A stretch of 60,000 nt of DNA from Owenia fusiformis (GCA_903813345.2 CAIIXF020000009.1:6134030-6194029), one strand, 5' to 3'. Numbered from the stretch's first letter, positions 21,901 to 36,900 are shown. Notes: generated by a model not told the origin, from the sequence alone. Numbers and translations: made by a program.

Positions 21901-24900
21901 CCGAACCCACCATTTTCCATTGGTTTACATAGGAACGACGATTTTCACATATTCATAAAGTTTATCATCAATTTTCGACCTATTGTGATTGAGGAAAAAA
22001 TTGGGAAACCTTGGGGGCATTGGAAATGAAGTCAAGTTACATTTCCATCAATACACATTTTCCTCACAGGTTATGTTAAATAAAATTCGAACAAAAAGAG
22101 CCTTTAATATGTAGTTCAATGAGGGGGTTTCATTTACAAACTCATTTTTGGAAAAAATAAATTTTTGGAAATAAATTTAATTTGTGAAAAAAAGATACCT
22201 ACTTGATATTTGTCTTGATATCAAGATACTTAACGAAGATATACACGACTTTTTGGAAAAAATGAAAAATTTGGAAAAAATGAAAATTTTGAAAATATGA
22301 AAATTTGTGAAAAACTGAAAAATTTTGAAAATGATTTTTTGGGAAAACATGTAAAAAATGTTAATATACCCGGGATGATATCAATATCATCCCTGATATC
22401 ATCCCTCTAATCCTGAATATCTTGAAAAGAGGATATATATCGAATATATCGTATATATGGTGTGTATATCGCTCTATATCTTGGAAAGAGGATATATATC
22501 GAATATATCATGTATATTATGTTTGAAAAATATAAGAACTGATTTAACAAAATTGTAAACTGGGAATATATATCCGATATATATCTTGAAGACAGGATAT
22601 ATATCGAATACCCTATTTTTCAAGCACGATATACACGATATATTCAATATATATCCTCTTTCCTAGATATAGAGCGATACACACGCGATATATACGCTAA
22701 AATCTATATATATCCTGTCTTCAAGATATATATCGGATATATATCTTCAATACAGAGGTTTGTTAAAAAGTTCTTATATTTATGGATGACGATATACACG
22801 ATATACACGATATATTCGATATATATCCTACCCCAGAGATATATATCGGATATATTTCGATTTGAGGATCGGAAGAGATAGTTCCACGAATATATCTTCT
22901 GAGAGACGATATATATCGCTATACGACGATATAGCCATTCCTGCACCTTTATGCAAAACTCAGACTATGAAATCAGTTAGTTTAAATGTCTTTGAATCCC
23001 TTGTTATGGCCTCATCTGCCACATTGACTCGTTACAATTTTATTATGCATACTATATATTGTTCTTTTGAGACATTGTTTATTCCAATTTCAGAGGGAAG
23101 AACCAAGCGGCTCGTGATATTGCAGGTAGATTCCCAATCTCCCATTTCTGGGATCCATTGGAGACTAAACTACTGGTCTGTGAGACTAAATCATTGCCTA
23201 ACCAACAGAGCAAGCTGAACCAAAGTATTTCTCTCACATCATCCATGTCTAGGGCTACTCTAGAACAACCGGTAGGTACAGTTAAGCTCTTGACTGTCTA
23301 AATACATTATTACATTTTTTTATTATTTGGATCCCCTTTATAGACCCCATGTTATTCAAAGCTGTATTTTCCTGTTCAGGAAGATTTATAATGACAGCAA
23401 ACGAAAATTATGTTAATTTCTCTCTCAGATTTGATCAGTTTTCTTTTAAAAAAACTGAAAGGGATTCAGGCTCTTCATAAGCAGAACAACTTTGTATGTC
23501 TCTTGCATCATCAATGTTTTGGTCTACCTCAGTCTCATCACTGAACAATTATTGAACAACCCTCGTAATTTTTAAACAAAATGACCGTTATTTGCACTGT
23601 TGAGAAATGATCGTGTTATTTTTTATTTCAGCCAGAAATGATGATCGTTTCTCTGTTCGTAACACCAGAGAATGGGGTCCTCATTCAGGACAGTTTTTCT
23701 ATGAAGAAGTCTCACAGCTCTATGCTTGGAATGCAGGTGCCCTATTACTACTTTGCTAGGAAGGTAAGTGAAGCCAGGGTATCAGCCAGGCCCGTAGCCA
23801 GGGGGATTCGATGGGTTCGAGCGAACCCCCCTCTGGCCAAAAATTCTTCAAAATCATGCAGTTTTTCACCATTCTGAGCACATTTTAAGTGATTTTGGCC
23901 ATTTTTTGACCAAAATTGTCAAAAGTGAACCCCCTGGAATTTTCAAAAAAGTAAACCCCCCTTGGCAAATCCTGGCTACAGGCCTGTCAGCTATAGTAAA
24001 TGGCCTGATGTATTAGATGAATAACAATTAGATATGTTCAGTGGAATACCTCTGTAAGTTGAACATCTCTGCAAGTGGAACACTTTTCAAAGTCATGTTA
24101 TCAATTTACTTAATGTAAAATTAACCTTAAAACACAATAAATCTTGAATATTAGTAGACTTTGATCGGTGATGTATTATTGGTCCCTCCAAGATAGCCCA
24201 TGAAAATGCTTACTCATTTTCTTTTTAAAATAACCTTGTTTAGAATTTTATTCTCAGAACTAGCAAATATATGTACTTAATCTAACTTTAATAATTCGGG
24301 TGAAATAAGGACATCTCTATATACAGTTTAGTTGTGAAAACAGAAAACTAATATAAAACCATTTTATAGGCTGAAGATACAGACAAAGCCGATGCCAATG
24401 CTGCACTAGACGAGAGCATGAACCGTCCACAGACCACTGCAGCGCCATCTTTCACATCAAAGGCTGTTTCACGACGTACTATGCGTGATTTCATTGGTTT
24501 AGAGGATGCAGATAAGAATGCGCGTGATGCCATGATGAACTTTAGCTTCTATCTGACTATAGGGAATATGGATGAAGCATTCAAGGCTATTAAATTAATC
24601 AGGAGGTATGCATGCTTTTTATGTCCCCACCACATCACCACATAGTGTTTACTTGTAAAACTTGTAAGGGAGGTGGGAGGATTAGGCACTGTTTTCTCTT
24701 TCTTGTATTCTGTAACCATTTTTGGTACTTTCCCATTGACACTTGCGCTGATACATATTGTTAAAGTCATAGACATTTTATTATAAATTGAGGAAAATCA
24801 TTTTTCTAATCATTTTATTTGTAAAAAATTACATATGATCTTTATCTACCATATCATATGCGACACATTTTCATATTCCTTTGATAGAGAATTGGATGCG

Positions 24901-27900
24901 CTTTCAAGATTAATTCCCTTCTATTCTATTTTGGATAACATGCATTGTCTTTTAATTATTTTTTATTTTGAAATACCGCATTGTCTTATCTTAGTATAAT
25001 TTGATTAGCAAAACTGAATAACTATTAGATAAGGGGAGGCATCAAAAGTTCGATGTCATATCGAAAACTAAATAAATCTGGTTAGGGGGGAGGGGTTCAA
25101 AGCCATTTCAGCTTGCTATCCGACATATCTTCAAATTCTCAAACTGGAAGTCAGCGTTCAACTTTCATGATATTTAGTTTTTTTGGGGGGAGGGGGGTCA
25201 AAGTCAAAACTAGATTTATTTAGTTCGATCCAACATCAAACTTTTGATGCCTCCCATAAGGAAATTGAAGGTCATAAGATTGTAAAACATCATAAAAACA
25301 TTTAGTACTGCCACCTATTATTAATAACAAAACATGGTCATGTTTTATATTCATATTATATTACAATCATTATATTTTAATTCATAATATCATACAATAT
25401 AATTTGATATTTGATTAACATTGATTTCTTATCTAAAGATACATCATACCTAAACATTATATAATATTAGATTTTTTAGCATCTCAGTTTATCTGAAATC
25501 TCATTTTTTATTCCATGTATTTATCTAAACTGGTATGTAAATGCAATTGTTTTATAATATTTAGTAATTTACAATGATTAAACTGTCAGTATATATCATA
25601 AATGATGTCAGAATAGAATAATCTAATTGGAGTCTGTGTGACTAATCTAAATTAAAATGGTTTTTCAAAATGCTGTTTTTGTGGTTTGATATCACAGAAT
25701 CATATAAATAACTTTGACCTATAGTCTTAACAGCAAATTAACTGTTGCTCAGTTATAAACAAATACTGGATGACCATGAGGTGGATATGCCAGAATACCT
25801 ATCCGAGGAAAGAATACTAGGCGAAGCGAAGCTGAGCCTAGTATTTCTTTTCGAGGATAGGTATTCTGGCATATCCACCTCATGGTCATCCAGTATTTAT
25901 TTTATTATGCACCTCCCTTGAGAAATACTTTATTTTAAAGAATGGGTCTACTAAAACAGAAGCCGAGCCTAAAAATCCTGGTGTTCGACAATCAAAAATT
26001 CCATTTATCGCTCTCATTTGGCCTTATTCTTACGTATTCCCTCCATATATAATAAGTTTGGCCGATCCCGTATCTAGCGCCACCTACCTTTTGTCAGTTA
26101 ATCACAGGAAATTGAATAGAGATCCCCTCCTCTCATATCACGCAAATCTTCTCCCTCGCATTTATCTCAAATTCAACATGGAAGAGATTCTAAGAAAATG
26201 ACGTCATCAACAATTGGACTCGTCGAAAGTATTTTTTCGAGGATAGGTATTCTGGTATACGGGATGGTTGGAGATCTCGTTGCTTCAATACTGGATAGAA
26301 CGAGATCTTGCTGCCACGTATGGCAATAGACCCCGCAGCTCTTAACCAATCAGATTTGAGTATTTTAATGAGGTGCATAATAAACACAATTATAACATTG
26401 TTCAACATAGTTAATAACCAGTTATACTGCTGACACCTATATGAAGCAACAACCAAAGATGGGGTATTCCTATGATGTATCTATAGATATTCAGATTGTA
26501 TCATATTACTGTAAATTACTGTTTTGATTGTTGCTTTTGATTAGTTTATTGTTATCTATTCATAGTCTGTGTATCAATGCTGAGGTCATATCCATGTTAA
26601 CATTTCATATGGCTGTTTGTATCCATGTTAACAATTCATATATCAGTCCTATAGCTATTCGTATCCATGTTGATATTCATTGTTCAATTACTGCTTATAC
26701 CTGATGACAAACAGGTCTCCACTGCTCTCTGCTCCAACAGTAAGATCACCTTCATTGTTTATTATAACACTTTGTGGATACTTCATACCATCCTCAGGTT
26801 CAAGCAAGTACTTGATGAACTTACAATTCTCGTCAACTAATACAACTCTATGGTTGTGTTGGTCAGCAATGATAAGGTTGTTATCAGGATCAATGCAGAC
26901 ACAACTTGGAACATTCAGCTGGTCAGGTCCTCCACCTTGTGTACCATACTTATTGACTTCTTCTCCCTGCATTGTGAATCCTTTCACACAATGTGCACCA
27001 TAATCTGATATAAATACAGTACTATTACTGTTTATTGTAACAAAGAGTGGATCTGTGAGGTGACCCTTGCCAATAGTAGCTAGTATCTTTCCATCATTGT
27101 AATCAACAAGATAAACACACTTGTCAGTGTTGTCAACAACTAGCAGTCCTTTACCTGGTGCTTCACATATACCACATGGTCTTTGGAATTTTCCTATGTT
27201 CTTCTGGTGGACAAGGTTGTGGTTGTAAATACTGATACATTTGTTATTGCAATCAATAGCTGCATATAAGTTACCCTGCATACAACATACATCATTGAAA
27301 CCACCATTGGCTGTGTGCTGTTTGGTGAAGGTGTCTGCAGTATAGCTAGACATACCATCTGGTGACTCATGGCATAATACAATGGTATTGTTGTACCCTT
27401 TTGTGGCACCATATATTTCCTTTACACCTTGATTCTTGTCACCTAGTTTAACTTTTCTTGTTACCTTGGGATCACAATATCTAGTTTTCTTCACTATGCA
27501 CCCTTTATCTAGGGTTTCAGGAATGATTCCATGCTGTAATTTCACCATGTTAGCAGTATCAAATGTTCCAGGTTGATACGTGTATTTGTCAACAGGGTCC
27601 TCATCTTCTTCAGGTATTCTTCCCCAATCTTGGAGCTTCTTCGCTGTATCAGTGCTTGAATTCATGATGTCAACAGGATGACCGTGTTTTATAAGAGCTG
27701 TAAGGTGAAGAAGGGTACTTTCAGCAATTCCCTTTTCTAACTCATGCTGGTCTTGCTTGGCTTGAATCTTCTTTGTTTTCTCATTAGCTACAGCTTTAGC
27801 TTCATTTCGAAGTTTTGTATGATTCTCATTTTGTTCTTTACGTCGCCTCGCCAACTGTTCATCTAGTTCTTTATGAAGCTTTGCAAAATGTTCATCCAGT

Positions 27901-30900
27901 TCTTTACATTTTGCAGCATGATCTGTATCAATCTCTTTGAGTAGAGACTGTCTATTTTCCTCATATGATTGGAGATTGTCACTTGAATCCTGGATGAACT
28001 TCTCGAACAATTCCTTTCTCTGATTGGCTAGTCCAAATAGGGCAGAAATGTTTCGTTTCTCTTTATCAGCTGCTTCTTCGATGGCTTGGCAAGCATGCCC
28101 CGGATGTTCCGTGATACAGCAATGTGTGCATACGATTGCTTTATCTTTTGAACAGAAAAACTTTAATGGCTGATCCTGATGCTTCGGGCATTGTATGTTG
28201 CGTTTGACATAGTTGTCCAGCGCTAGTCTTGCATCTTTCTCTGGATCTCCAGTCAAATCATACATGTTGTGGGATCGGGTACCTTGAGACCGCTTATGCG
28301 ACTTGTTACATGCCTGGCATAGGTTTTCAGCACATTCAACACAACGTGATATGGCTGGCACATCATCACCTTCCTGGGCACAAATATCGCAATTAGCCTT
28401 CGAGTTCTTATCGCGTGAAAGTTGGTTTTCGAGGATTTCAACCATAGAATTGATGGTAATATTAGTATGGTAGTCATCAACACCATTCTTTGGAATTTCA
28501 TGTTTTGCGTTGCATATTGGACATGGAAATGTTTCATTTCTTTTCTCCTTATTTTTCTCGATCCACGTTTTCAGACAGTTCTTACAGTAGGAGTGTCCAC
28601 AGCTAAGGGATTTGGCATTTTTGAATGTCTCAGTGCACATAATACAGGTCAAGAGCTCTTGGTATTCATCAATCAAAGCATTTTTTGGACTCGAAGATGC
28701 CATTTTTTTCTTTTTTGGACAGCCACGATCGCACTCAAGAAGTCAAGGTGTTGGAGTTTGTTTTTATCTATAAGCACACAATAACTTATTTTTAAGACAA
28801 TAAGTAGATGACACTTGAGATAGAATGTAACATTGTACATAGGAGGAGATCAGGATTTTACTTGTTGCATATTAACCTCAAATGGTAAGATCAAATGAGC
28901 CAGGCCACAGGAAAAGGGGTCTTCTTACAGATTTTTTCAATATTCTGATTTTTTGTTTATTTTAGAAAGTACAAAGAGACCTTTCAAATGAGCCATGGCT
29001 TATGTCTTAACAATTTTGTCCTTGCATATATAGACCAAAAAGTCGGATTTGAATTTAGCACATTTTCCTCTAAATCTTGGGCACATTTTTGGCTTTGTAG
29101 CACAATTCTAATTTTTGTGATAAGACCGGTTTTCCTATGGCCAGGCTCAAATGAAGAAGTTGAATAGTACTCATTTCCATGCTTCAACCTCATTGACTAG
29201 CATTTCTGTATACACACTATTAATTGTAGCCTTGCCCCAAGTCGGTATTTTTTACTTTTTCTGATCTTGAATTATTACCGCCTTGTGTAATCCGATACAT
29301 CTCCACCGTTATTATGATAAATTATGCACCAACTATTACGCGTGCCCTATAGCATTAGCCAATAGCGGTAGTCATACACAAAAATCAATAAATAAATCCA
29401 CGTGTTCGCCATGCGGTTGTGAAGTTATATGCGGCATGCTTGCAGTCTGCAAATCCAGGCATCTCCCTTACAAATAAAACGCATTCACCAGAACCATAAT
29501 AACTTTTCATTATCCTTTTCACAGCATAACTATAAGTGTTTATATGTGAACTGATCAGTCATCAACTTTCTGATATAAAATCGGTTCACTACATTCAAAT
29601 TACTTTCAATTATATTTAGCAAATAAAACGTTTATCGATTTTGCGAGGGTCATTTTCAGTTTTGCTAGCTGATAGAAGTAAAGCGAGGTAGGACTTCCCA
29701 CAATGCCACTATCAAAGGTTCCAATACTAAATTGCTGATTGGAGCAAAATCAACAACTGTATTACCTCGTGTGTTTGTAACCTAAATTTAGACATTGAAA
29801 GATCGCGTGCTATTGGTCAAAATCACCGACATAAACAAACTGTCGGTAAAGCACGTGGCTTTCTCTTTGGTACAAGGCGGTCATAATAGAAATCAAGATA
29901 AGTAAAAGAGACCGACTTGGGGCAAGGCTATATTAATTGGAAATGCCTTATTTGTATTTTCACTCCTTATTCAGAATTGAATGCTCTTTCTATTGATGAA
30001 AGAAAGTATATATGTGAATTTAACAAATAGATTAGTTTTTGCAATGGAGGAGAATAGTCACCATTTGACACCCTGTCTAAGAATTTTTTTTTAACATCGT
30101 AAGACATACTGTAACCCTAAACCTACATGAGAGCTTAAAGGAATAAAACCAGAGCTAAGATCAATTATTGCACTTCAAATTATATTACTATCCAAAACCT
30201 GTAATTACAGCCATGTTATGCATCATTCAATACAAATAAAAGTAAAAAGAGAGGAACTCACTTATTCATTTTTCTCTATTTTGACACATATTAACAATGA
30301 TCAAAAGTAATTTATCAGAAGTAAATAAATTAGTCAATAAATAATGAATTATATTTATTTGTTTATTTAATTGAAATTTTGGGAAATGAAATACTAAGTT
30401 GAGGCCTACCTTATTTCATATGCAGCAAGTGAATACACAATGGCGATGTCACATTTGCTCCGTCATGATCAATGTCACATTTGCTCCGTCATGATCGATG
30501 TCATATTTGCTCCGTCATGATCGATGTCACCTTCAAATAAATTTTTTGTTGATGGCCTTAATCTTTTATATCATTCCAAAGTGTATAGTTGGAGACTTGC
30601 CAAACTTGAGGATGTATATTCACGTGTTAGATTACGTACTAGCCTGGGACGTGCTGCAAATAAAATATATTCACATTATTCTGAACTAGATAGTTGTAAA
30701 GCCACATACAATAATTGGAATTGGAATGTACTCGAATATGTTTAGAAACAATAACATTCTGATCCTTTAATGGTCTGTCATATTTTGATTCCAGTGAAAG
30801 TGTTTGGGAGAACATGGCTAAGATGTGTGTGAAGACTAGAAGGTTAGATGTCGCCACTGTCTGTCTGGGCAACATGGGGCATGCTAGGGGGGCTAAAGCT

Positions 30901-33900
30901 TTACGTGAGTCAGTTGCTGAACCAGAATTAGATGCCAGGGTTGCTTGCTTGGCAGTGCAACTGGATTTACATGTAAGTTTAGTTTACATTTAATGTTCTC
31001 ATGTATTGTTTTTTGTAACTTCTAAAAAAGATCTGTACAATATTTCTGATCCATTTTATGTTATTGCCCTTTGACTTTTCAGGAATATATTTAGGATATC
31101 CTATGATTTTTTATGGCTACCATTTTTATCCATGAGGGGATATCGCCCATCTCCAGGAGTGAGCACAGCGATTGGGTGGAGATCGGAGATATCCAAGAGT
31201 GGATAAAAATGATAGCCCTAGAAAATCATAGGATATCATATTTACCCTATGGTCTCAATTTTTGTATGGACTTAAAATAATTTGACCTGAAAGGTTGGAA
31301 ACGATTTTAGTGGTGCATACCAAAATTATCTTGTGTCATTATCCCCATATATATTAAGATATCTCGTCCCTTAGGTGTATATAAATCAGATCAGATCTAT
31401 AATTGTTTGAGAATTAGTCTACAGATTGTTGAGATATTCAAGTAAAGTGTAATGGACTCTCCTGTTCCAACTTTGAATATTTATTAGGGTGGTCCAAAAT
31501 ATGGCGAAAAACCAACTTTCTTTCGGATCATCTTCCTCATTTGACTTACTGTTGTCCATGACCTAAAACACCTGCACACCAAATTTTGAGACCCAAATCC
31601 CATGGGAAATTTACCCACGTTCGACTGAAAAATTCGGTTATTTCATGATTTTTTGCTATTTTCGATAAATTGCCATCTCCTTTTTCCTGGTATAAAATGT
31701 TTCTATTTTTTCATAATAAACATTTTTGTAGGACTCTTTATTACTTAATAATACTAGGAGCCCAACACCAAATTTTGAGACCCAAATCCCATGTGAAATT
31801 TACCCATGCTTTGACTGAAAAATTGTGATTTTCACAGTTTTGTCCGATTTTCAATAGATTACTGTCTCCATTTTCCTGGTATAATATGTTTCTATTTTTT
31901 TCATAATAAATATTTTTGGATGACTCTTTATTACTTCATAATACTAGGAACCCATACACCAAATTTTGAGACCCAAATCCCATGGGAAATTTACCCATGG
32001 TTTGACTGAAAAATTGTGATTTTCACATTTTTTCCGATTTTCAATAAATTGCTGTCTCAATTTTCCTGGTACGATATGTTTTTATAATAAACATTTTTGA
32101 GGACTCTTTATTACTTCATAATACTTAAAACCCATACACCAAATATCCACCAAATTTTGAGACCCAAATCCAATGAGAACGTTACCCATGCTTTGACTGA
32201 AAACTGGTGCTTATGATAGCTTATGATGTCTGTTTTAGGGGCATAATATGTTAATAAACATTATGGTAATTCCTTCTTAATCCAAAGAAACACCTAAATA
32301 TCAAGACTTTAAGTCTTATTGAAAGGCGACAAATTCAGTAGTTTGGGGAAAATTTAGGATCTTTTACTTGTACATTTATATACTGTGGTTAATATTAAGA
32401 AGTGATGACTCGACAGCAACTCAAATGCCTTGAAGATTTGGTTTGTTGGTTTCAGTAGGGATACATCACATGACTTTGTTTGGATTTGTGTGAGATGTCA
32501 TATTCTTTCTCACATCTTTGCAGGGTAAGGTCAAATATCAAATCTGATTTTCTTTGGGGAAATGATTTTTTGATTGATCAATGTATCAATGGCATGGTCT
32601 CTGTTGTAACCAGTAAGCCTGTACCAAATCTTCAAGGGATTCGAGCTTCCACTGAGCTTTGTCATTTCTCTGAAAATGTTCATGCCCTGAAAGTACACAA
32701 TGTAGAAGATAGGAAGAGCAATGAGAAAGGTAATTCTGTATGTTCAGAAATTTTAAGTGGAGTCCAATGTTATTTCTGGAACTCATTCCATACTTGGTCA
32801 GCTCTTTCAATTTTACACTGAGTTCAAATATGTATTTAGATTATTAGTTGATGGTTAGTAATTTTCTATAATGTAGTATGTGCTATGTTTATACACTGTT
32901 TGTGCATCTGAATGGAATGAGTTATGTGTTCCTAAAAAAACACGGGGCTCCAATTAGGAAGCCATTAAAACTGAAAATAAGGAATTACCTTAAAGTACTA
33001 TATAACCATCTTTCACGATGTAACGTATGTAAGGCCAAACAGGATAATTAAGACAACGTGTAATACAATTTATTACAAATTGCACATCACACAACAATGA
33101 TATGGTGCTCTAAACGACAAAAATCAAAAGTATATGATCAAAGCAAACGTGAATTTCCCATGGGGTTCAGGTCTAAACATTTGGTACATATTAAATGTAT
33201 GGGTTCCTAGTATTAAGAACGTATTAATGTCCTCCTAAAATGTTTAAAAACTAAATATAAGATTAATGTTGATCTATTGAAAATAGGAGAAAATTTTTGG
33301 TTGAAGCATGAATTAATTTCTCATGGGGCCAGGGTCTCAAAATTTGGTGCATATTTGGGGCATGGGTTCCTCGTATTATGAAGTAATAAAGAGTCCTCCC
33401 AAAATATTTATTATAAAAAATAGAAACATATAATACCAGGAAAATAGAGATGTATTGTATTGTATATGAAATAACCCAATTTTTCAGTCGAAGCGTGGGT
33501 AAATTTCCCATGGGATTTGGGTCTCAAAATTTGATGTATGGGTTCCTAAGTATTTTGAAGTAATAAAGAGTCATTCAAAAATATTTATTATGAAAAGACA
33601 TCTACCATTTTATACCAGGAAAATGGAGATGGCAATTTATCGAAAATAGCAAAAAATCATGAAATAACCGAATTTTTCAGTCGAAGCGTGGGTAAATTTC
33701 CCATGGGATTTGGGTCTCAACATTTTGTGTATGGGTTCCTAGTATTATGAAGTAATAAAGAGTCCTACAAAAATGTTTATTATGAAAAAATAGAAACATA
33801 TTATATCAGGAAAAGGGAGATGACAATTTATCGAAAATAGCAAAAAATCATGAAATAACCGAATTTTCAGTCGAAGCGTGGGTAAATTTCCCATGCGATT

Positions 33901-36900
33901 TGGGTCTTAAAATTTGGTGCGCAGGTGTTTTAGGTCATGGACAACAGTAAGTGAAATGAGGAAGATGATCTGAAACAAAGTTGGTTTTTCGCCATATTTT
34001 GGACCACCCTAATATTTATAGGCTACTAATTAACATTTTATTTTATGACAGAAAATGAAATTTGAATGTTTTTTTTGAATATTTGAGAAAGTACAATATG
34101 TGTTGGATGCCAACCATGATACATAATCTGTCAGCTATAAAGTGAAAATGCTATGTTTGAAATGTTGCAGGAAGATGCAGTGAGGCCACTGAAAAATTGT
34201 AAACGGTATGACCTTTTAAATGACTTCTACCAGAGCAATGGCCAATGGGGCAAGGCCATGGAGACAGCTGAGATGTATGACAGGGTACATCTGAGGACAA
34301 CGTACTACAACTATGGCAAACATCTAGAGACCAAAGGAGACGTCAATGGAGCAATTCCAAAGTAAGTCTATTTTCATTAGGTTTAGGATTATTTTACAAA
34401 ATATCACTCAATAAGAAGGCTTAGGTAAATGCTAATTTAAATGCTAACAAGTAAGTACATTTCCATCTGATATTGCTTTGGTGAAATAAACTATTTATGT
34501 TTAAAAGGTGTCATACATGTATGGAAGGAACACAATGATCATTTTGGATTCTAAATATATGCAAGTGATCATTTTTAGCAAAGAATATCAAAGAAAGAAT
34601 GGATCCACTTGGGCAGTTTTCTATCATATATGTACTTTACAAATGTCTAAAACATAGCTTCCTTATGCCATGATAGATTGTGACATTATTAAGTTCATGA
34701 TTTTCAGCTATGAGAAGTCTGAGACGCACAGGTTTGAGGTTCCAAGGATGTTGTTTGATGACACACAGATGTTAGAGAACTACATTGTCAAGAATAAAGA
34801 CAAGTAAGCATTTACAGATCATCCAGATTTGTTGATGAGTCTGATTTGTTAGTTAAATCATGAAGTACATTTACAAAAAAAGTACAAAAAAATGAAGTAC
34901 ATTTCAGAAAAAAGTACAGCCAAACCCTAAGAATAGATTATGTACGAACGTTTGCTGAACTTGTATTCCTGACAAATAAATCTTATAATCTTTAGGCAGT
35001 TGCGTAAATGGTGGGCCCAATATATGGAGAGTGCAGGAGAAATGGAGACAGCTTTACAGTTCTACGAGGCTGCAGCCGACTATCTCTCTCTAGTGAGAGT
35101 CTACTGTTACTGTGGCAACCTTGACAAGGTACGTAACTGCTTATAATTCTAAACCTATAGACTTTCCAATATGGCTGCTCAATTTAAAATGGCAACAACT
35201 TTTTCATAAAAATAGAATTTTTAATAACTCAAATACCAATGTCAGATTTTATGTGCTCAAGAAGAAATTTTCAATATTGCTACTGAATTCAAAATGACCA
35301 CCATTTTTTAGAAGAAATGATTGTTGAAATCAAAACCTTATGGGCATAAACCTCTTCTTGACAACGAATGCCTTGTCAAGGGTGTATATTTTGAAAAAAG
35401 GAGACAATACTACAGCCTGGTTATTTCTAACATGTAATATTCAAAATGATGTCAGTGATTTGTGATATGTCATTGTCAGTGATAAAATATGTTTTTTCAG
35501 TGGGATTGATTTTTCTAGCGAGTTGCTGTTGCTATTTAATATGTTGAAAGGTTGATAATCTGATTTAATTATATTGGATGTGTAGCAGTAAGTCAACATA
35601 ATGGAACAAAAAACTTATCATGTCTTACATTGTAGGCAGCTGAGATCTGTAATGAGACTGGGGACAGGGCAGCATGCTATCATCTAGCAAGACAATATGA
35701 GAACAACAATGAAATCAAACAAGCCATTCACTTCTTCACCAGAGCCCAGGCTTATGGAAATGCCATACGACTATGCAAGGTCGGTAAAAATATAGCCTTT
35801 GTTAGGACTAGATATAGGCCAGGACTCAGCATGGGTTTTGGGAAGTTCAAGGGCCACTTGATAGACATAATGTTTCTGAAAGATGACTTCATTTAGCATC
35901 AAATTATATATGTCTGGGTCTTTTTAGTTTGTGGACGAAGGATTCTGAGCAGTTTTACCCCCCTAGAATAATATTTCAGGGGGGTACTATATTATCATTC
36001 TATAAAATCAGTTATACATTATCTATAGCACTGATATATACATATTATGTTGCTAGCACTGTAGTCAAGTGTTTCCCAAAGTTATAGGGAGATATGTTAA
36101 TTGGTTCGGGAGAAAATATAATTTATCGAAATAAAACGCATAGTTTCGTTATCTTTTTATTTTCACCAATCTTATTTTTGCAGCTTCAGAGAAATGACAG
36201 TCAGTAATAGTGCTCCAAGTAGTAATCAAAAATCATTTCCAGGCTATGTGTGACATTGTAATATAAGGAATGTAATGATTGAGTACTATTTTGCATTTTT
36301 AATATGGCTTTGTTGACCCCTACCCCTTACCCCTTTTTAGTCTTACCGATTTTATTGTTGCAGCTTCAGAGAAATAATAGGCAGTAACAGTGCTCCAAGT
36401 AGTATTCAAAAATGATTTCCAAGCTATATGTGACATTGTAATGTAAGTAATGTAATGATAAAGTACTATTTTGTATTTTTAATATGGCTTTGTTGACCCT
36501 TACCCCTTTTTAGTCTTACCGATTTTATTGTTGCAGCTTCAGAGAAATAATAGTCAGTAACAGTGCTCCAAGTAGTATTCAAAAATCATTTCCAAGCTAT
36601 GTGTGACATTGTAATGTAAGTAATGTAATGATTGAGTACTATTTTGTATTTTTAATATGGCTTTGTTGACCCCTACCCCTTACCCCTTTTTAGTCTTACC
36701 GATTTTATTGTTGCAGCTTCAGAGAAATAATAGGCAGTAACAGTGCTCCAAGTAGTATTCAAAAATCATTTCCAAGCTATGAGTGACATTGTAATATAAG
36801 TAATGTAATGATAAAGTACTATTTTGTATTTTTAATATGGCTTTGTTGACCCCTACCCCTTAGAAATACAAGAACGCGGAGGGGGCACAATTGGATCAGA

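Larger units (their letters stand above)
24606..26687. other. Intron DNA before the TRIM gene: MITEs and palindromes
   Basis: Apart from the MITEs annotated separately (25034-25255, 25768-25898, 25899-26390) this intron part holds a fragment of the recurrent CCCCACCACAT repeat near 24628. At about 26590-26670 the phrase TATCCATGTTAAC/TGATATTCAT occurs three times. The rest is very AT-rich with nothing recognisable. Confidence 0.5.

Noticed and set aside
26680-28784. Open frames on both strands overlapping the TRIM-NHL gene.
   Set aside because: They are shadows of the 671-codon frame, which has full domain support.
30498-30745. Two overlapping plus-strand open frames after the 26-bp repeat.
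   Set aside because: No family resemblance, overlapping frames, and position inside an IFT140 intron close to the acceptor.
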